From the NCBI GenBank assembly GCA_018436855.1, contig JAHDKO010000002.1, forward strand, positions 1-64,000: a DNA stretch of 64,000 nt, read 5' to 3'. Positions 18,664-26,553 of this stretch are shown here, in pieces; within the stretch, counting starts at the first letter, position 1, and each line of letters starts with the position of its first letter. The position numbers and the translations under genes were made by a program. The notes under the pieces were generated by a model. That model had not been told where the DNA came from and did not search any database. It worked only from the letters and a program-made list of their open reading frames with translations. This stretch comes from Deltaproteobacteria bacterium (GTDB lineage: Bacteria > Desulfobacterota > Desulfomonilia > UBA1062).

Positions 18664-19102
18664 CCAGAACCTGGGAAGGCTTGCGCGGTGGCTGAGGATC
18701 ATGGGCTTCGACACCGAGTATATGCGCACCTGGGACGATGACGCGATCGAACGTGCCCGTGCAGCCGGAAGGATACTCCTGACCCGGAGGCGGGATTTTG
18801 CTTCGGATCGCCAATCAATCGTTCTGGAAAGCGATTTTCTGAAAGATCAGCTCGGCTACCTTGATAAACGTCTGAAACTCAGTGAAATGCTCCAGCCTTA
18901 TTCACGGTGCAGCATTTGCAATGCGTCGTTGAAGTGTGTTAAGGCTCAGGACGTGAAAAATCTGGTTCCGGAATATGTCAGTACGACCCGGGAAACCTTC
19001 GTCAGATGCCCGCATTGCCTGAGGATCTACTGGAAGGGGACTCATACGGTCAAAATGGTTGAGGCCATGCATCGAATATTCTCAACCCGGGTGAGATCAT
19101 GA
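18620..19102 (+). CDS. Mut7-C RNAse-domain protein
   Basis: 160 aa. The N-terminal PIN-like Mut7-C domain has acidic residues in FLCDQNLGRLARWLRIMGFDT, TWDDDAI and ILLTRRRDF. A C-terminal zinc ribbon follows with cysteine pairs CSIC and CPHC. ATG 18620 has AAGGAGGG upstream; an earlier GTG/ATG would put the gene deeper into yraN. Its position in an RNA-processing operon fits a predicted ribonuclease, but the substrate is unknown. Confidence 0.85.
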   Translation: MSKMHSGPQVSFLCDQNLGRLARWLRIMGFDTEYMRTWDDDAIERARAAGRILLTRRRDFASDRQSIVLESDFLKDQLGYLDKRLKLSEMLQPYSRCSICNASLKCVKAQDVKNLVPEYVSTTRETFVRCPHCLRIYWKGTHTVKMVEAMHRIFSTRVRS

Positions 19103-20157
19103 GCAAACCCGACCTGGAAAAGCTGCTCTCCATCGTCAAGGGTAAGCGGAAGGTCTTCATCGTCACCCACGAGAACCCCGACCCCGACAGCATCGCGTCT
19201 GCATTCGGGCTCAAGTACATCTTTCGCAGGTCGCTGGGCATCACCTCGGTCATCGTATACAGCGGCATTATCGGCAGGGTGGAAAACCAGTGCATGGTCA
19301 AGCTCCTGAACATCGACATGACGCCGTTGAACTCGGTGAACCTCCGGAACTCCTCGGTCGTGATCCTGGTGGACTGCCAGCCGCACACCGGCAATGTGGT
19401 CCTGCCGCCCGGCGTCACCCCCAATGCGGTGATCGACCACCATCCCTTGCGGAAGTCGTCCACCAAGGCAGAGTACATCGACGTGCGCAAGAGCATCGGC
19501 AGCACCTCGACCATCATCACCCAGTACATCAAGCAGCTGGGCCTGCCCATGGACCGGAGGGTGGCGACGGCCCTGTTCTACGGCATCAAGTCCGATACCA
19601 GGGATCTGGGCAGGCAGTCCTCCGACGCCGATATCCGTGCCTCGGTCTATCTCTTTCCGAGCACGCTCCAGAAAAAGCTCGCCCGGATCGAACACCCGGA
19701 GAAGCCAAAGGAATATTTCATCGAGCTCTACTCCGTGCTCAACAACGCCAGGATCTATGGCGACGCCGTGGTGGCCAGGGTGGATATGATCGGGTGGCCC
19801 GAGATGATCGGAGAATATGCCGACGAGCTCATCCAAATCGAGGGGATCAGGTGGTGTCTGTGTTACGGCCGGCACAACGGGTCGATTCTGTTCTCCATCC
19901 GCACCACGCGGTCGAGCCACATGGCAGGCGTGCTCGCGCACAAGATCTGCCACGGCATCGGCAAGGGCGGAGGCCACGAGACCTTTGCCGCGGGCAAGAT
20001 CGACCTGGCTCAGGCCCTGAAAAAGGTGAAGGATCCGGAAGATATCCTGGTGAAGCGGTTCCTCAAGGAGGTTTCCCCGCGGGGTATGGAACCCGCGATG
20101 CTCATCAGCAGGGACAAGGCCGAGATCAAGCCCTCAGAACCCGGGGTCAATGCCTAA
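19099..20157 (+). CDS. DHH/DHHA1 family phosphoesterase (NrnA-like)
   Basis: 352 aa with DHH motifs: THENPDPDSIASAFGL, VDCQPH, VIDHHPLRKSS binding two metal ions, and the C-terminal DHHA1 glycine motif GGGHETFAAG at about 293-302. Relatives degrade short oligoribonucleotides or pAp. Placement at the end of an RNA-metabolism operon supports nanoRNase activity, by inference. The start overlaps the Mut7-C stop (ATGA). Its 3' end overlaps the convergent PP-loop gene by 24 bases. Confidence 0.83.
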   Translation: MSKPDLEKLLSIVKGKRKVFIVTHENPDPDSIASAFGLKYIFRRSLGITSVIVYSGIIGRVENQCMVKLLNIDMTPLNSVNLRNSSVVILVDCQPHTGNVVLPPGVTPNAVIDHHPLRKSSTKAEYIDVRKSIGSTSTIITQYIKQLGLPMDRRVATALFYGIKSDTRDLGRQSSDADIRASVYLFPSTLQKKLARIEHPEKPKEYFIELYSVLNNARIYGDAVVARVDMIGWPEMIGEYADELIQIEGIRWCLCYGRHNGSILFSIRTTRSSHMAGVLAHKICHGIGKGGGHETFAAGKIDLAQALKKVKDPEDILVKRFLKEVSPRGMEPAMLISRDKAEIKPSEPGVNA

Positions 20158-21135
20158 GAGACCGGCTGCATAGTTTACCATATCCCGGTCTTCCTTCTCG
20201 TTGACCTTGACGATGCCCTGGCTTCTGTCCATACTTCCCGACCTCACGATTCCGGCGATCTCCCATGCATAGGGATGGAAGTTGAAGCGCTTCCGGTGCA
20301 GATGGTTCGCCAGGGCGTTCAGCAGGCAGTTGGTGGAGTTGGGATCGGTGTCCTTGGGTTTCACCCATCCGAGTGAAGATATCATCTCAACAATGGCGTC
20401 TTCGTCGTAATTCATGAACGCCAGGGGATGTATGTTCACCGGCCAGCGTGACTGGTCAATCTCCAGATCCGTATCGCTCAGGAAGTAGGGCTTGAGCTCG
20501 TCACCGGCAAGCCCGATGAGCGGGTCTCTCACCGAGCGGTGGGAAAACTTCTGCAGCCTGGGATTGGTCTGCATGATGGCCGAGCTGATGGGCGCCTGCC
20601 CGGGAGACCACCCGAAGGCCACCAGGGGGATGTGATACGAAAGCGCGGTCTTTAAGACCATGGCCTTGACCATCCCGATGCAGGTGGTGCAGATTGAGCT
20701 GGCCCGGTCGAGGGTTTTGGGGCTGTAGATATCGTGTCTTGCCGCCAGGCCGAAGACCTTTTTCATGAGATCGAAGGGCGGCCTGAAGACCATGCATGCC
20801 GCTCCCATGCTGTCGGTCATGTGCCGGATGTTCACCATGGCCTGGCCGGATATGAACCCGTTGTCGAAGACAAGGGCCAGCACCTTGAGGTTATACTGCT
20901 TTGCAAGAAGGTAGAGCGTGTACGTGGAATCCTTGCCGCCGCTGTATGCCAGCAGGACATCGAATGAGCCCTTTGAGCGCTTGCTTTGGAGCAGGGCTTC
21001 GAACTGTTCCCGGTGGGCCTGTTTTTCGCGGCTGTCAGGGATGGGGATGTTCCTGCAGTAGTTGCAGACTCCCTCTTCATCGAACTGAATGCCGGGAAAG
21101 CTCCCCGGCAGAACGCATTTCGAACAGGTGGTCAT
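20134..21135 (-). CDS. PP-loop ATPase, N-acetyl-sugar amidotransferase-like
   Basis: 333 aa. The N-terminal cysteine motif (Cys4, Cys7, Cys24, Cys27) probably binds zinc, and the PP-loop SGGKDS at 65-70 adenylates a substrate. CTTCIGMVK at about 146-154 is a second cysteine motif. The arrangement matches the WbpG/LegX-like family, which amidates sugar carboxyl groups in surface glycans. Its start is fused to the acyl-AMP ligase stop (ATGA), and an ACP gene precedes that, so it may instead amidate an ACP-bound or adenylated acyl group. It is the last of three genes. Confidence 0.7.
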   Translation of the reverse strand: MTTCSKCVLPGSFPGIQFDEEGVCNYCRNIPIPDSREKQAHREQFEALLQSKRSKGSFDVLLAYSGGKDSTYTLYLLAKQYNLKVLALVFDNGFISGQAMVNIRHMTDSMGAACMVFRPPFDLMKKVFGLAARHDIYSPKTLDRASSICTTCIGMVKAMVLKTALSYHIPLVAFGWSPGQAPISSAIMQTNPRLQKFSHRSVRDPLIGLAGDELKPYFLSDTDLEIDQSRWPVNIHPLAFMNYDEDAIVEMISSLGWVKPKDTDPNSTNCLLNALANHLHRKRFNFHPYAWEIAGIVRSGSMDRSQGIVKVNEKEDRDMVNYAAGLLGIDPGF

Positions 21136-22640
21136 GACTTCAACGCCTCCTTGTCGATCTTGCCCGAAGGCTTCTTGGGCAGGGACCTCGCGATGGTGAA
21201 GTGCCTGGGATGCTTGTGAGGCGCTAGCCTCTGCCCGATAAAGGATTTCAGCGCATCCAGATCAAAGGTCTTCTCATCCAGAGGCACCACGAAGGCCTCG
21301 GGCACCTCGGAGAGATACTCGTCGGGCCTCCCGATGATTGCCACCTCGTGGATCATGCCCGACTCCACGATGGCGTCCTCGATCTCCCTGGGCGATACCC
21401 GTTCCCCCCCGATCTTGAGCATCTCCTTTTTTCTGCCGGTAAGAAAGATGAAGCCCTCATCGTCCAGGTGCCCCAGGTCTCCGGTCACGAGCCCCCAGGG
21501 TTTGATGACCTTGTGCGTCTCTTGGGCGTCCTTCCAGTAGCCGAGCATGATGTTCTCGCCCGAGGCACAGATGTTTCCCACCTCGAAGGGCCCCAGGACC
21601 TTTCCGTTGTCATCCCTGATGGTGACCTCGACCTGCGGGACGGGTATGCCGATGGAGCCGAGCTTGTCCTTGAGCAGCCGCTCGGGAGGCAGGTAGGTGA
21701 GCCGGGCCGATGCCTCGGTCGCGCCGTACATGATGTAGAGCGAGGTCTTGCCGATGCAATCCAGGAGCCGCCGGGTCAGAGCGGGCGCCATTGCGCCTCC
21801 GGCCTGAGTGATGTAGCGCAGGCTCGGGATTGATGTCCTGGGAAAGACCGAGCGGTTGAGCAGGATGGCGAAGGTGGAGGGAACACCCGCAAAGCCGGTC
21901 ACCTCTTTTTCGGCCATGTCCTTGACCACGGAGTTGGGAAAGGCGAAACGGTTGTTGATCACCACCGAGCCCCCCACCATGAAATGGGTGTTGAGCAGGG
22001 TCTTGCCGTATACATAGTAAAAGGGAAGCACCGCCATGACCCGGTCCGTTTCTGTCAGCCCCAGATAGGAGACGATGGAAGCCGAGTTGGTGCACAGATT
22101 CCTGTGGGTCAGCATCACGCCCTTGGGCCTGCCCGTGCTGCCCGAGGTATATACGATGGCGGCAAGGTCGTCCTGCTTGAGGTCGATCTCCGGCACCCCC
22201 TGGGGCATGGACTCCACATCGCTCCAGGTATAGCGCCTGGCATGCCCAGTGAAGAGATCTCCATCGGGCACGATGACGCAGGGGACATCGATCTCCTGGA
22301 GCCTCTTGGCACTCGACCGGGACATGATGCACACCCGTGCCCCCGAGTTCTCGATGTAATAAGCGGCCTCTGCCGGGGTGCTCCGGTCAGCCACTTCCAC
22401 GCAGACTCCGCCGGCCTTGAGCACCCCGTAGTAGCTCGCCACGCTCCTGATCGAATTCTCCATGATCAGCAGCACCCGGTCGCCCTTCTGTAATCCGTGT
22501 TCGAGGAGCAGGCGGGCAAGCCTGCCGGCAAGCGATTCCAGCTCGGCAAAACCGGCGCTCTGCGCGCCGTCGAACAGGGCGGTTTTCTCTGGAAATCGGT
22601 GCGCGGACGATTCGAGGAACTGGTGGACGAGTCCTGCCAC
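21132..22640 (-). CDS. Acyl-AMP ligase (exosortase-A-associated ligase-like)
   Basis: 502-residue ANL-superfamily enzyme: AMP-binding loop IVYTSGSTGRPKGVMLTH, MYGATEAS, GDLGHLDDEGFIFLTGRKK and the C-terminal catalytic lysine in KKPSGKIDKEAL. It adenylates a carboxylic or amino acid and probably transfers it to the ACP encoded just upstream. The GTG start shares one base with the ACP stop (TAGTG). The combination resembles the ligase/ACP pair found in PEP-CTERM/exosortase-A loci, but no exosortase lies in the window. Substrate unknown. Confidence 0.75.
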   Translation of the reverse strand: MAGLVHQFLESSAHRFPEKTALFDGAQSAGFAELESLAGRLARLLLEHGLQKGDRVLLIMENSIRSVASYYGVLKAGGVCVEVADRSTPAEAAYYIENSGARVCIMSRSSAKRLQEIDVPCVIVPDGDLFTGHARRYTWSDVESMPQGVPEIDLKQDDLAAIVYTSGSTGRPKGVMLTHRNLCTNSASIVSYLGLTETDRVMAVLPFYYVYGKTLLNTHFMVGGSVVINNRFAFPNSVVKDMAEKEVTGFAGVPSTFAILLNRSVFPRTSIPSLRYITQAGGAMAPALTRRLLDCIGKTSLYIMYGATEASARLTYLPPERLLKDKLGSIGIPVPQVEVTIRDDNGKVLGPFEVGNICASGENIMLGYWKDAQETHKVIKPWGLVTGDLGHLDDEGFIFLTGRKKEMLKIGGERVSPREIEDAIVESGMIHEVAIIGRPDEYLSEVPEAFVVPLDEKTFDLDALKSFIGQRLAPHKHPRHFTIARSLPKKPSGKIDKEALKS

Positions 22641-22891
22641 TAAGAGATGCCCTTGGTTTTCAGGAAATTGACGATATTGCTGACAGTCTCGAGGTTTTCC
22701 GGAATCAGTTCCTCGTCCTCAATCTTGATACCGTAGGTGGCCTCCAGGTACTCGACGAGCTCGAGCACGCCGGTCGAATCCATGATGCCGCTTTCAATCA
22801 GGGACTCGTCGGGATCGATCTGAGCGTCGGATCTGCCCATGATAAAATTCTCTTTGATGAACTCAACAACATCCTTCAATATATCTGGCAT
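22640..22891 (-). CDS. Acyl carrier protein
   Basis: 83-residue carrier with the phosphopantetheine serine at Ser39 in IMDSTGVLELVEYLE and acidic helix II, typical of dedicated carrier proteins rather than the fatty-acid AcpP (DSLD motif). It precedes an acyl-AMP ligase with a one-base overlap, so the two work together. A promoter directly upstream (22934-22962) makes ACP, ligase and PP-loop protein one transcript. Confidence 0.87.
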   Translation of the reverse strand: MPDILKDVVEFIKENFIMGRSDAQIDPDESLIESGIMDSTGVLELVEYLEATYGIKIEDEELIPENLETVSNIVNFLKTKGIS

Positions 22892-22933
22892 TTTATCCTC
22901 TCGAAAAATTCTCTTTGTGTAGGATCTATCGGT

Positions 22934-22962
22934 ATCTTATAAAGCAAAATTGATAATTTCAA
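22934..22962 (-). promoter_or_regulatory. Promoter of the ACP-ligase-PP-loop cassette
   Basis: On the minus strand, TTGAAA (22962-22957), 17 bases, TAAGAT (22939-22934). It is located 43 bases upstream of the ACP start and separates this cassette from the deacetylase gene further upstream. Confidence 0.5.
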
Positions 22963-23097
22963 TGGGAATTTTCACCGATCGGCCGCCGGACCGGCCGTGC
23001 ACGATGACAACGGTGCGCATCCGCCGGACCTGCCGTCCTGTGCCCTTGAAAACATTTTTCGACAACGCGAACGCCTTGTATTCATGGACTCAGATAT

Positions 23098-23949
23098 TCA
23101 CATCAGCAGCCGATTTTCGAGAAGCCCGCAGTCCGTGAGTGCCGTCCGGACCGTGGTGAAGGAGAAGTCCTTGAGCAGGCGGCTGAATCTCGTGAACGAA
23201 CGGTTGATGCCCGTGTAGGTTCTGAACCTGGACAAGAAGGGGGCGTCGTCGACACGCGGGGTCTCGGGGTTGAGCTCCCAGGGGTGGATATAAAAGACAA
23301 AGGGATCTCCCTGCCGCTGGAGGCGTCTCAGCGCGGTACGGATCACGGAGTAGGGCAAGAGCCTGAAATAACCGCCCCCGGAAACAGGAACGTTGACCGG
23401 ACCGACCTTGAGTGTGGAAATAGGAAACTCAACCAGGGTGCTTCCCTGGATCCTGTACGGCAACCTGGGCGCATCGGGGATACCGTAGTTGTCGTGATAG
23501 ATCGGGAAGATGCTCGAATCGTACCTGAACCCCAGGGCCTCCAGAATATCCAATGCCCACAGCGTGCTCCCGGTGATGGAGTAGGTGGGAGCGCGATACC
23601 CGGTGACGCGCTCCCCGATGCAGTCTTCAAGCACATCTTTCGCCCTCGACACGTCCTTCCGGAACGTATCCGGGTCCTGAGTGGTGATGGCCTGGTGCAT
23701 GTGGCCGTGACAGGCGATCTCGTGCCCGCGTGCGTGAATGCTCTTGATGAGCTCCCGGTTGCGCTCCGCGATCCAACCGAGGCAGAAAAAGGTCGCGGAG
23801 ACAGCTCTCTCGTCAAGGAGATCGAGGATTCTGTCGGTATTTCCCTGCACGGCAGGGGCATACCCGTCCCACGAGCTGGTGGGAATGACGCCTGCAAATG
23901 CATGGACCTGAAAATATTCCTCTACATCGATGGTCAGTGCATGTCTCAT
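23098..23949 (-). CDS. Polysaccharide deacetylase, exosortase-A/PEP-CTERM locus subfamily
   Basis: 283 aa. It begins MRHALTIDVEEYFQVHAFAG, the mark of the NodB-type deacetylases with a C-terminal DUF3473 found at PEP-CTERM exopolysaccharide loci. Catalytic and metal residues are DVEEYF and CHGHMHQ (about 86-92), with RAPTYSIT as motif 3. It would remove acetyl groups from a cell-surface or secreted glycan. No signal peptide is evident, as is usual in this subfamily. The glycan synthesis genes are not in the window. Confidence 0.85.
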   Translation of the reverse strand: MRHALTIDVEEYFQVHAFAGVIPTSSWDGYAPAVQGNTDRILDLLDERAVSATFFCLGWIAERNRELIKSIHARGHEIACHGHMHQAITTQDPDTFRKDVSRAKDVLEDCIGERVTGYRAPTYSITGSTLWALDILEALGFRYDSSIFPIYHDNYGIPDAPRLPYRIQGSTLVEFPISTLKVGPVNVPVSGGGYFRLLPYSVIRTALRRLQRQGDPFVFYIHPWELNPETPRVDDAPFLSRFRTYTGINRSFTRFSRLLKDFSFTTVRTALTDCGLLENRLLM

Positions 23950-24374
23950 ACTGGGATTCTATAATATAGACTGACAGGCTGTCCCGCAAGACATGAATCG
24001 ACTGAAGAGGTTGCCTCCTTGATGCATTCTACCGATGACTGCCCCCTTATCATGCGGATTTTGCAGAATGTCCCAAAACAACGTCAGGGTGCGGCAATCA
24101 CAGGTTTTTCCTCGTGATACCGTGCGCGGCATGACCAGAACCCGGTCGAATATGATTGATGAATCATTCAAAATGGTTTACAAGTTATTCACTTCCGAAC
24201 AAATGTGAGGGTCGGAGACGAGAGGACAAGGGCCGCCAAGTAATCAATTATGATACTACCGCTCCATGTTCACGGTGCCGTCTTGAAAACAGCACATCAG
24301 GGCTCATGGCACAGGTACGGGCGCCTTTTCGTGAATACGGACAAGGAACCTTTACGACAGTCAAGGAGGGTAAT
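23950..24374. other. Intergenic region upstream of acyl-CoA synthetase
   Basis: About 425 bases with no supported gene, although the reading frame of the downstream gene stays open back to 24156. It holds a palindromic operator candidate at 24153-24170 overlapping a weak promoter (-35 TTGATG 24156-24161, -10 TACAAG 24179-24184). The long leader of nearly 200 bases has no recognised riboswitch. Confidence 0.4.
24153..24170. promoter_or_regulatory. FadR-like (TetR-type) palindromic operator candidate
   Basis: TGATTGATGAATCATTCA, an imperfect palindrome that agrees at most positions with the known Bacillus TetR-type FadR operator (TGAATGA-N4-TCATTCA). It lies upstream of a long-chain acyl-CoA synthetase, a typical target of such regulators. 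A related palindrome is at 14665-14676. The regulator is not in the window. Confidence 0.4.
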
Positions 24375-26174
24375 ATGGGTTATTCTGAAAAGAGCATCGC
24401 AGGTATTTTTCACAACAGGGCGGAGAAATATCAGTATGAACCCTGTGTACGGTACAAGAAAGACGGCAGATACACAGCCATCAGCTGGCGGGAGATGCAG
24501 CGGACCGTCACCAACCTGGGTCTGGGCCTCATATCTCTGGGGGTGAAAAAGGACGATATCGTCACGATCTTCTCCGAGAATTGCTGGCAGTGGCTGGCGG
24601 CGGACCTCGCGAGTCTGTCCATCGGCGCCTCGGATGCGCCGATCTACGCCACCAACTCCGGCGATGAGGCCGCGTACATCATCAACGACTCGGGCTCCAG
24701 ATTCCTGTTCGTCTCCGATCAGGACCACCTGGACCGGATTCTCGCGGTGAAGTCCACCCTGAAAGGCCTCAAGAAGATCATCACCTTCGAGACCATCGAG
24801 ACCGGCGACAAGAACATCGTCAGCCTCGAGGAGGTGCTCAGGCTGGGCGAGGAGCACAAGGACAAGAAGGCCTTTGAAGAACGTCTTCTTTCCATCGATC
24901 CGGAGGGGCTCGCCACCCTCATCTACACCTCGGGCACCACGGGGCCTCCCAAGGGCGTCATGCTCACGCATGCCAACTTCACCGCCAATATCCTGCAGTG
25001 CTACGCGTCCCATCCCATTATCGGGCATCAGGACGAGGCCCTGACGCTTCTTCCCTGGAGCCATTCCCTGGGCAGGACCGTAAGCGTCTATCTGATGCTG
25101 CACATCGGCGCTGTCCTGAATCTGGCGGAGAGCTTCGGAACGGTCATGGAGAACATGGCCGAGATACGGCCGACGCTCATGGTCTCTGTTCCCCGTCTCT
25201 TCGAGAAGATTCACTCGGGTATCTTCTCCAAGGTGGAAAAGGCAAGCCCGACCAGAAAGAAGCTGTTTTTTTGGGCAGTGGACGTCGCAATGCGGGCCGT
25301 CGACTACAAGGTACAGCACAAGCCCATGCCCTGGACGCTCAAGGTCCAGTACGACCTGGCCGAGAGCCTTGTCTATGCTAAGCTCAGACAGGCCCTGGGC
25401 ATGGACAGGATCAGGATCTTCATCAACGGCGGCGGGGCGCTCGCGCTGGACATCGACCGCTTCTTCAACGGCATCGGCGTCAACCTGCACAACGGATACG
25501 GCCTCACCGAGACCACCCCGGTCACCAATGTCAACACCTTCGAGGTCTTCGAGTTCGGATCGGTCGGCCCGGCACTGGCGGACACCCAGGTCAAGATAGC
25601 GGAAGACGGAGAGATCCTCATCAAAGGCCCGCAGGTCATGAAGGGCTATTACAACAAGCCCGAGGACACGAAGGCCTCCTTCACCGACGACGGGTGGTTC
25701 CTGACCGGAGACATCGGCCGCCTGGACGAGCGGGGCTGTCTCTATATCACGGACCGTAAAAAAGACATCATCATCACCGCGGGCGGCAAGAACGTGGCGC
25801 CGCAGAACATAGAGAACACCCTGGTGACCGATCCGTTCATAGAGCAGGCCGTGGTGATCGGCGAGGGAAGAAAGTACCTGAGCGCCCTGATCATCCCCAA
25901 CTATGCCGAGCTTGTCTCGTATGCCAAGAATCAGGGGATATCATTCGACAGCAACGAAGACCTCATCAAGAAGCCCGAGATCATCTCGTTCTACGACGAC
26001 AAGATCAAGAATCTCATGAAGGATTATGCCCGCGTGGAGCAGATCCGCAGGTTTACTCTGCTGCCCAGGGAGTTCAGCATCGAATCGGGCGAGCTCACGC
26101 CCACGCTCAAGATGAAGCGCAAGATCATCAACCAGAACTTCAACGACGTGATCGAGGCGATGTACAAAGAATAG
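24375..26174 (+). CDS. Long-chain acyl-CoA synthetase (FadD15-like)
   Basis: 599 aa, AMP-forming ligase that activates fatty acids with CoA. Motifs: LIYTSGTTGPPKGVMLTH (AMP-binding), SWSHSLGR-type substrate loop seen as PWSHSLGR, GYGLTETTPV, and GDIGRLDERGCLYITDRKKDII. The family of this length includes FadD15-type enzymes. Start at ATG 24375 behind AAGGAGGG; earlier in-frame codons to 24156 are leader. A palindrome upstream suggests fatty-acid-responsive control. It is a single-gene unit ended by the hairpin at 26182. Confidence 0.9.
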   Translation: MGYSEKSIAGIFHNRAEKYQYEPCVRYKKDGRYTAISWREMQRTVTNLGLGLISLGVKKDDIVTIFSENCWQWLAADLASLSIGASDAPIYATNSGDEAAYIINDSGSRFLFVSDQDHLDRILAVKSTLKGLKKIITFETIETGDKNIVSLEEVLRLGEEHKDKKAFEERLLSIDPEGLATLIYTSGTTGPPKGVMLTHANFTANILQCYASHPIIGHQDEALTLLPWSHSLGRTVSVYLMLHIGAVLNLAESFGTVMENMAEIRPTLMVSVPRLFEKIHSGIFSKVEKASPTRKKLFFWAVDVAMRAVDYKVQHKPMPWTLKVQYDLAESLVYAKLRQALGMDRIRIFINGGGALALDIDRFFNGIGVNLHNGYGLTETTPVTNVNTFEVFEFGSVGPALADTQVKIAEDGEILIKGPQVMKGYYNKPEDTKASFTDDGWFLTGDIGRLDERGCLYITDRKKDIIITAGGKNVAPQNIENTLVTDPFIEQAVVIGEGRKYLSALIIPNYAELVSYAKNQGISFDSNEDLIKKPEIISFYDDKIKNLMKDYARVEQIRRFTLLPREFSIESGELTPTLKMKRKIINQNFNDVIEAMYKE

Positions 26175-26491
26175 CACCCTGACAAAGGGGCTGCCCGGTG
26201 GGGGCTGCCCCTTTGTTCGAACATAGGTCTGCCCCTTTGTACGAATATGTTGAGAAGGATGACCTGTCTCCGAGAACATGCATCGAGATGGCTGTCCGAC
26301 ATGATAGCGCAGCATATGAGAAGGAGGACCTGTCCTCCGTAGCTTCAGCGAAGGAGGAAAAATGACCGGGAGAGTTCATCGGTTCACTTTTTCCACCCGG
26401 ATTCATTTTGTGGTTCCTCATCAAGGGCTTCTTCTCAAGGCCTTATGATTTCACTGAATTTGTATTTTTCTCCTTGCAAATGGTCCCCAGA
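26175..26491. repeat. Intergenic repeat-rich region
   Basis: No gene. It contains several short imperfect direct repeats: CTGCCCCTTTGT-CGAA units near 26206-26220 and 26230-26244, and two copies of a TGAGAAGGA-GACCTGTC-TCCG unit at 26251-26272 and 26317-26339. The second copy contains an inverted repeat GGAGGAC-CT-GTCCTCC and continues into GTAGCTTCAGCGAAGGAGG. This looks like a dispersed REP-type element, here at least two copies side by side. Confidence 0.5.
26182..26216 (+). terminator. Terminator-like hairpin after acyl-CoA synthetase gene
   Basis: A 10-bp perfect inverted repeat (ACAAAGGGGC at 26182-26191, GCCCCTTTGT at 26207-26216) with a 15-base loop, eight bases after the stop codon. 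The T-rich right arm fits rho-independent termination, although the T tract is short. Confidence 0.55.
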
Positions 26492-26501
26492 GCTCTATAT
26501 A
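26474..26501 (+). promoter_or_regulatory. nrdD promoter
   Basis: TTGCAA (26474-26479), 16 bases, TATATA (26496-26501). The -10 element lies inside the first NrdR box, so regulator binding would block polymerase. Confidence 0.6.
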
Positions 26502-26507
26502 TAGTAC
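26492..26507 (+). promoter_or_regulatory. NrdR box 1
   Basis: GCTCTATATATAGTAC, close to the NrdR consensus ACACTATATATAGTGT (palindromic core CTATATATAG intact). It overlaps the -10 element of nrdD. Confidence 0.75.
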
Positions 26508-26522
26508 GTATATTCTATCAAA

Positions 26523-26538
26523 GCACTACATCTAGTAC
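26523..26538 (+). promoter_or_regulatory. NrdR box 2
   Basis: GCACTACATCTAGTAC. Its start is exactly 31 bp after the start of box 1, three helical turns, the spacing known for paired NrdR boxes. It is followed by AGAGGGGG, the ribosome-binding site of nrdD. Confidence 0.75.
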
Positions 26539-26553
26539 AAAGAGGGGGAATTG

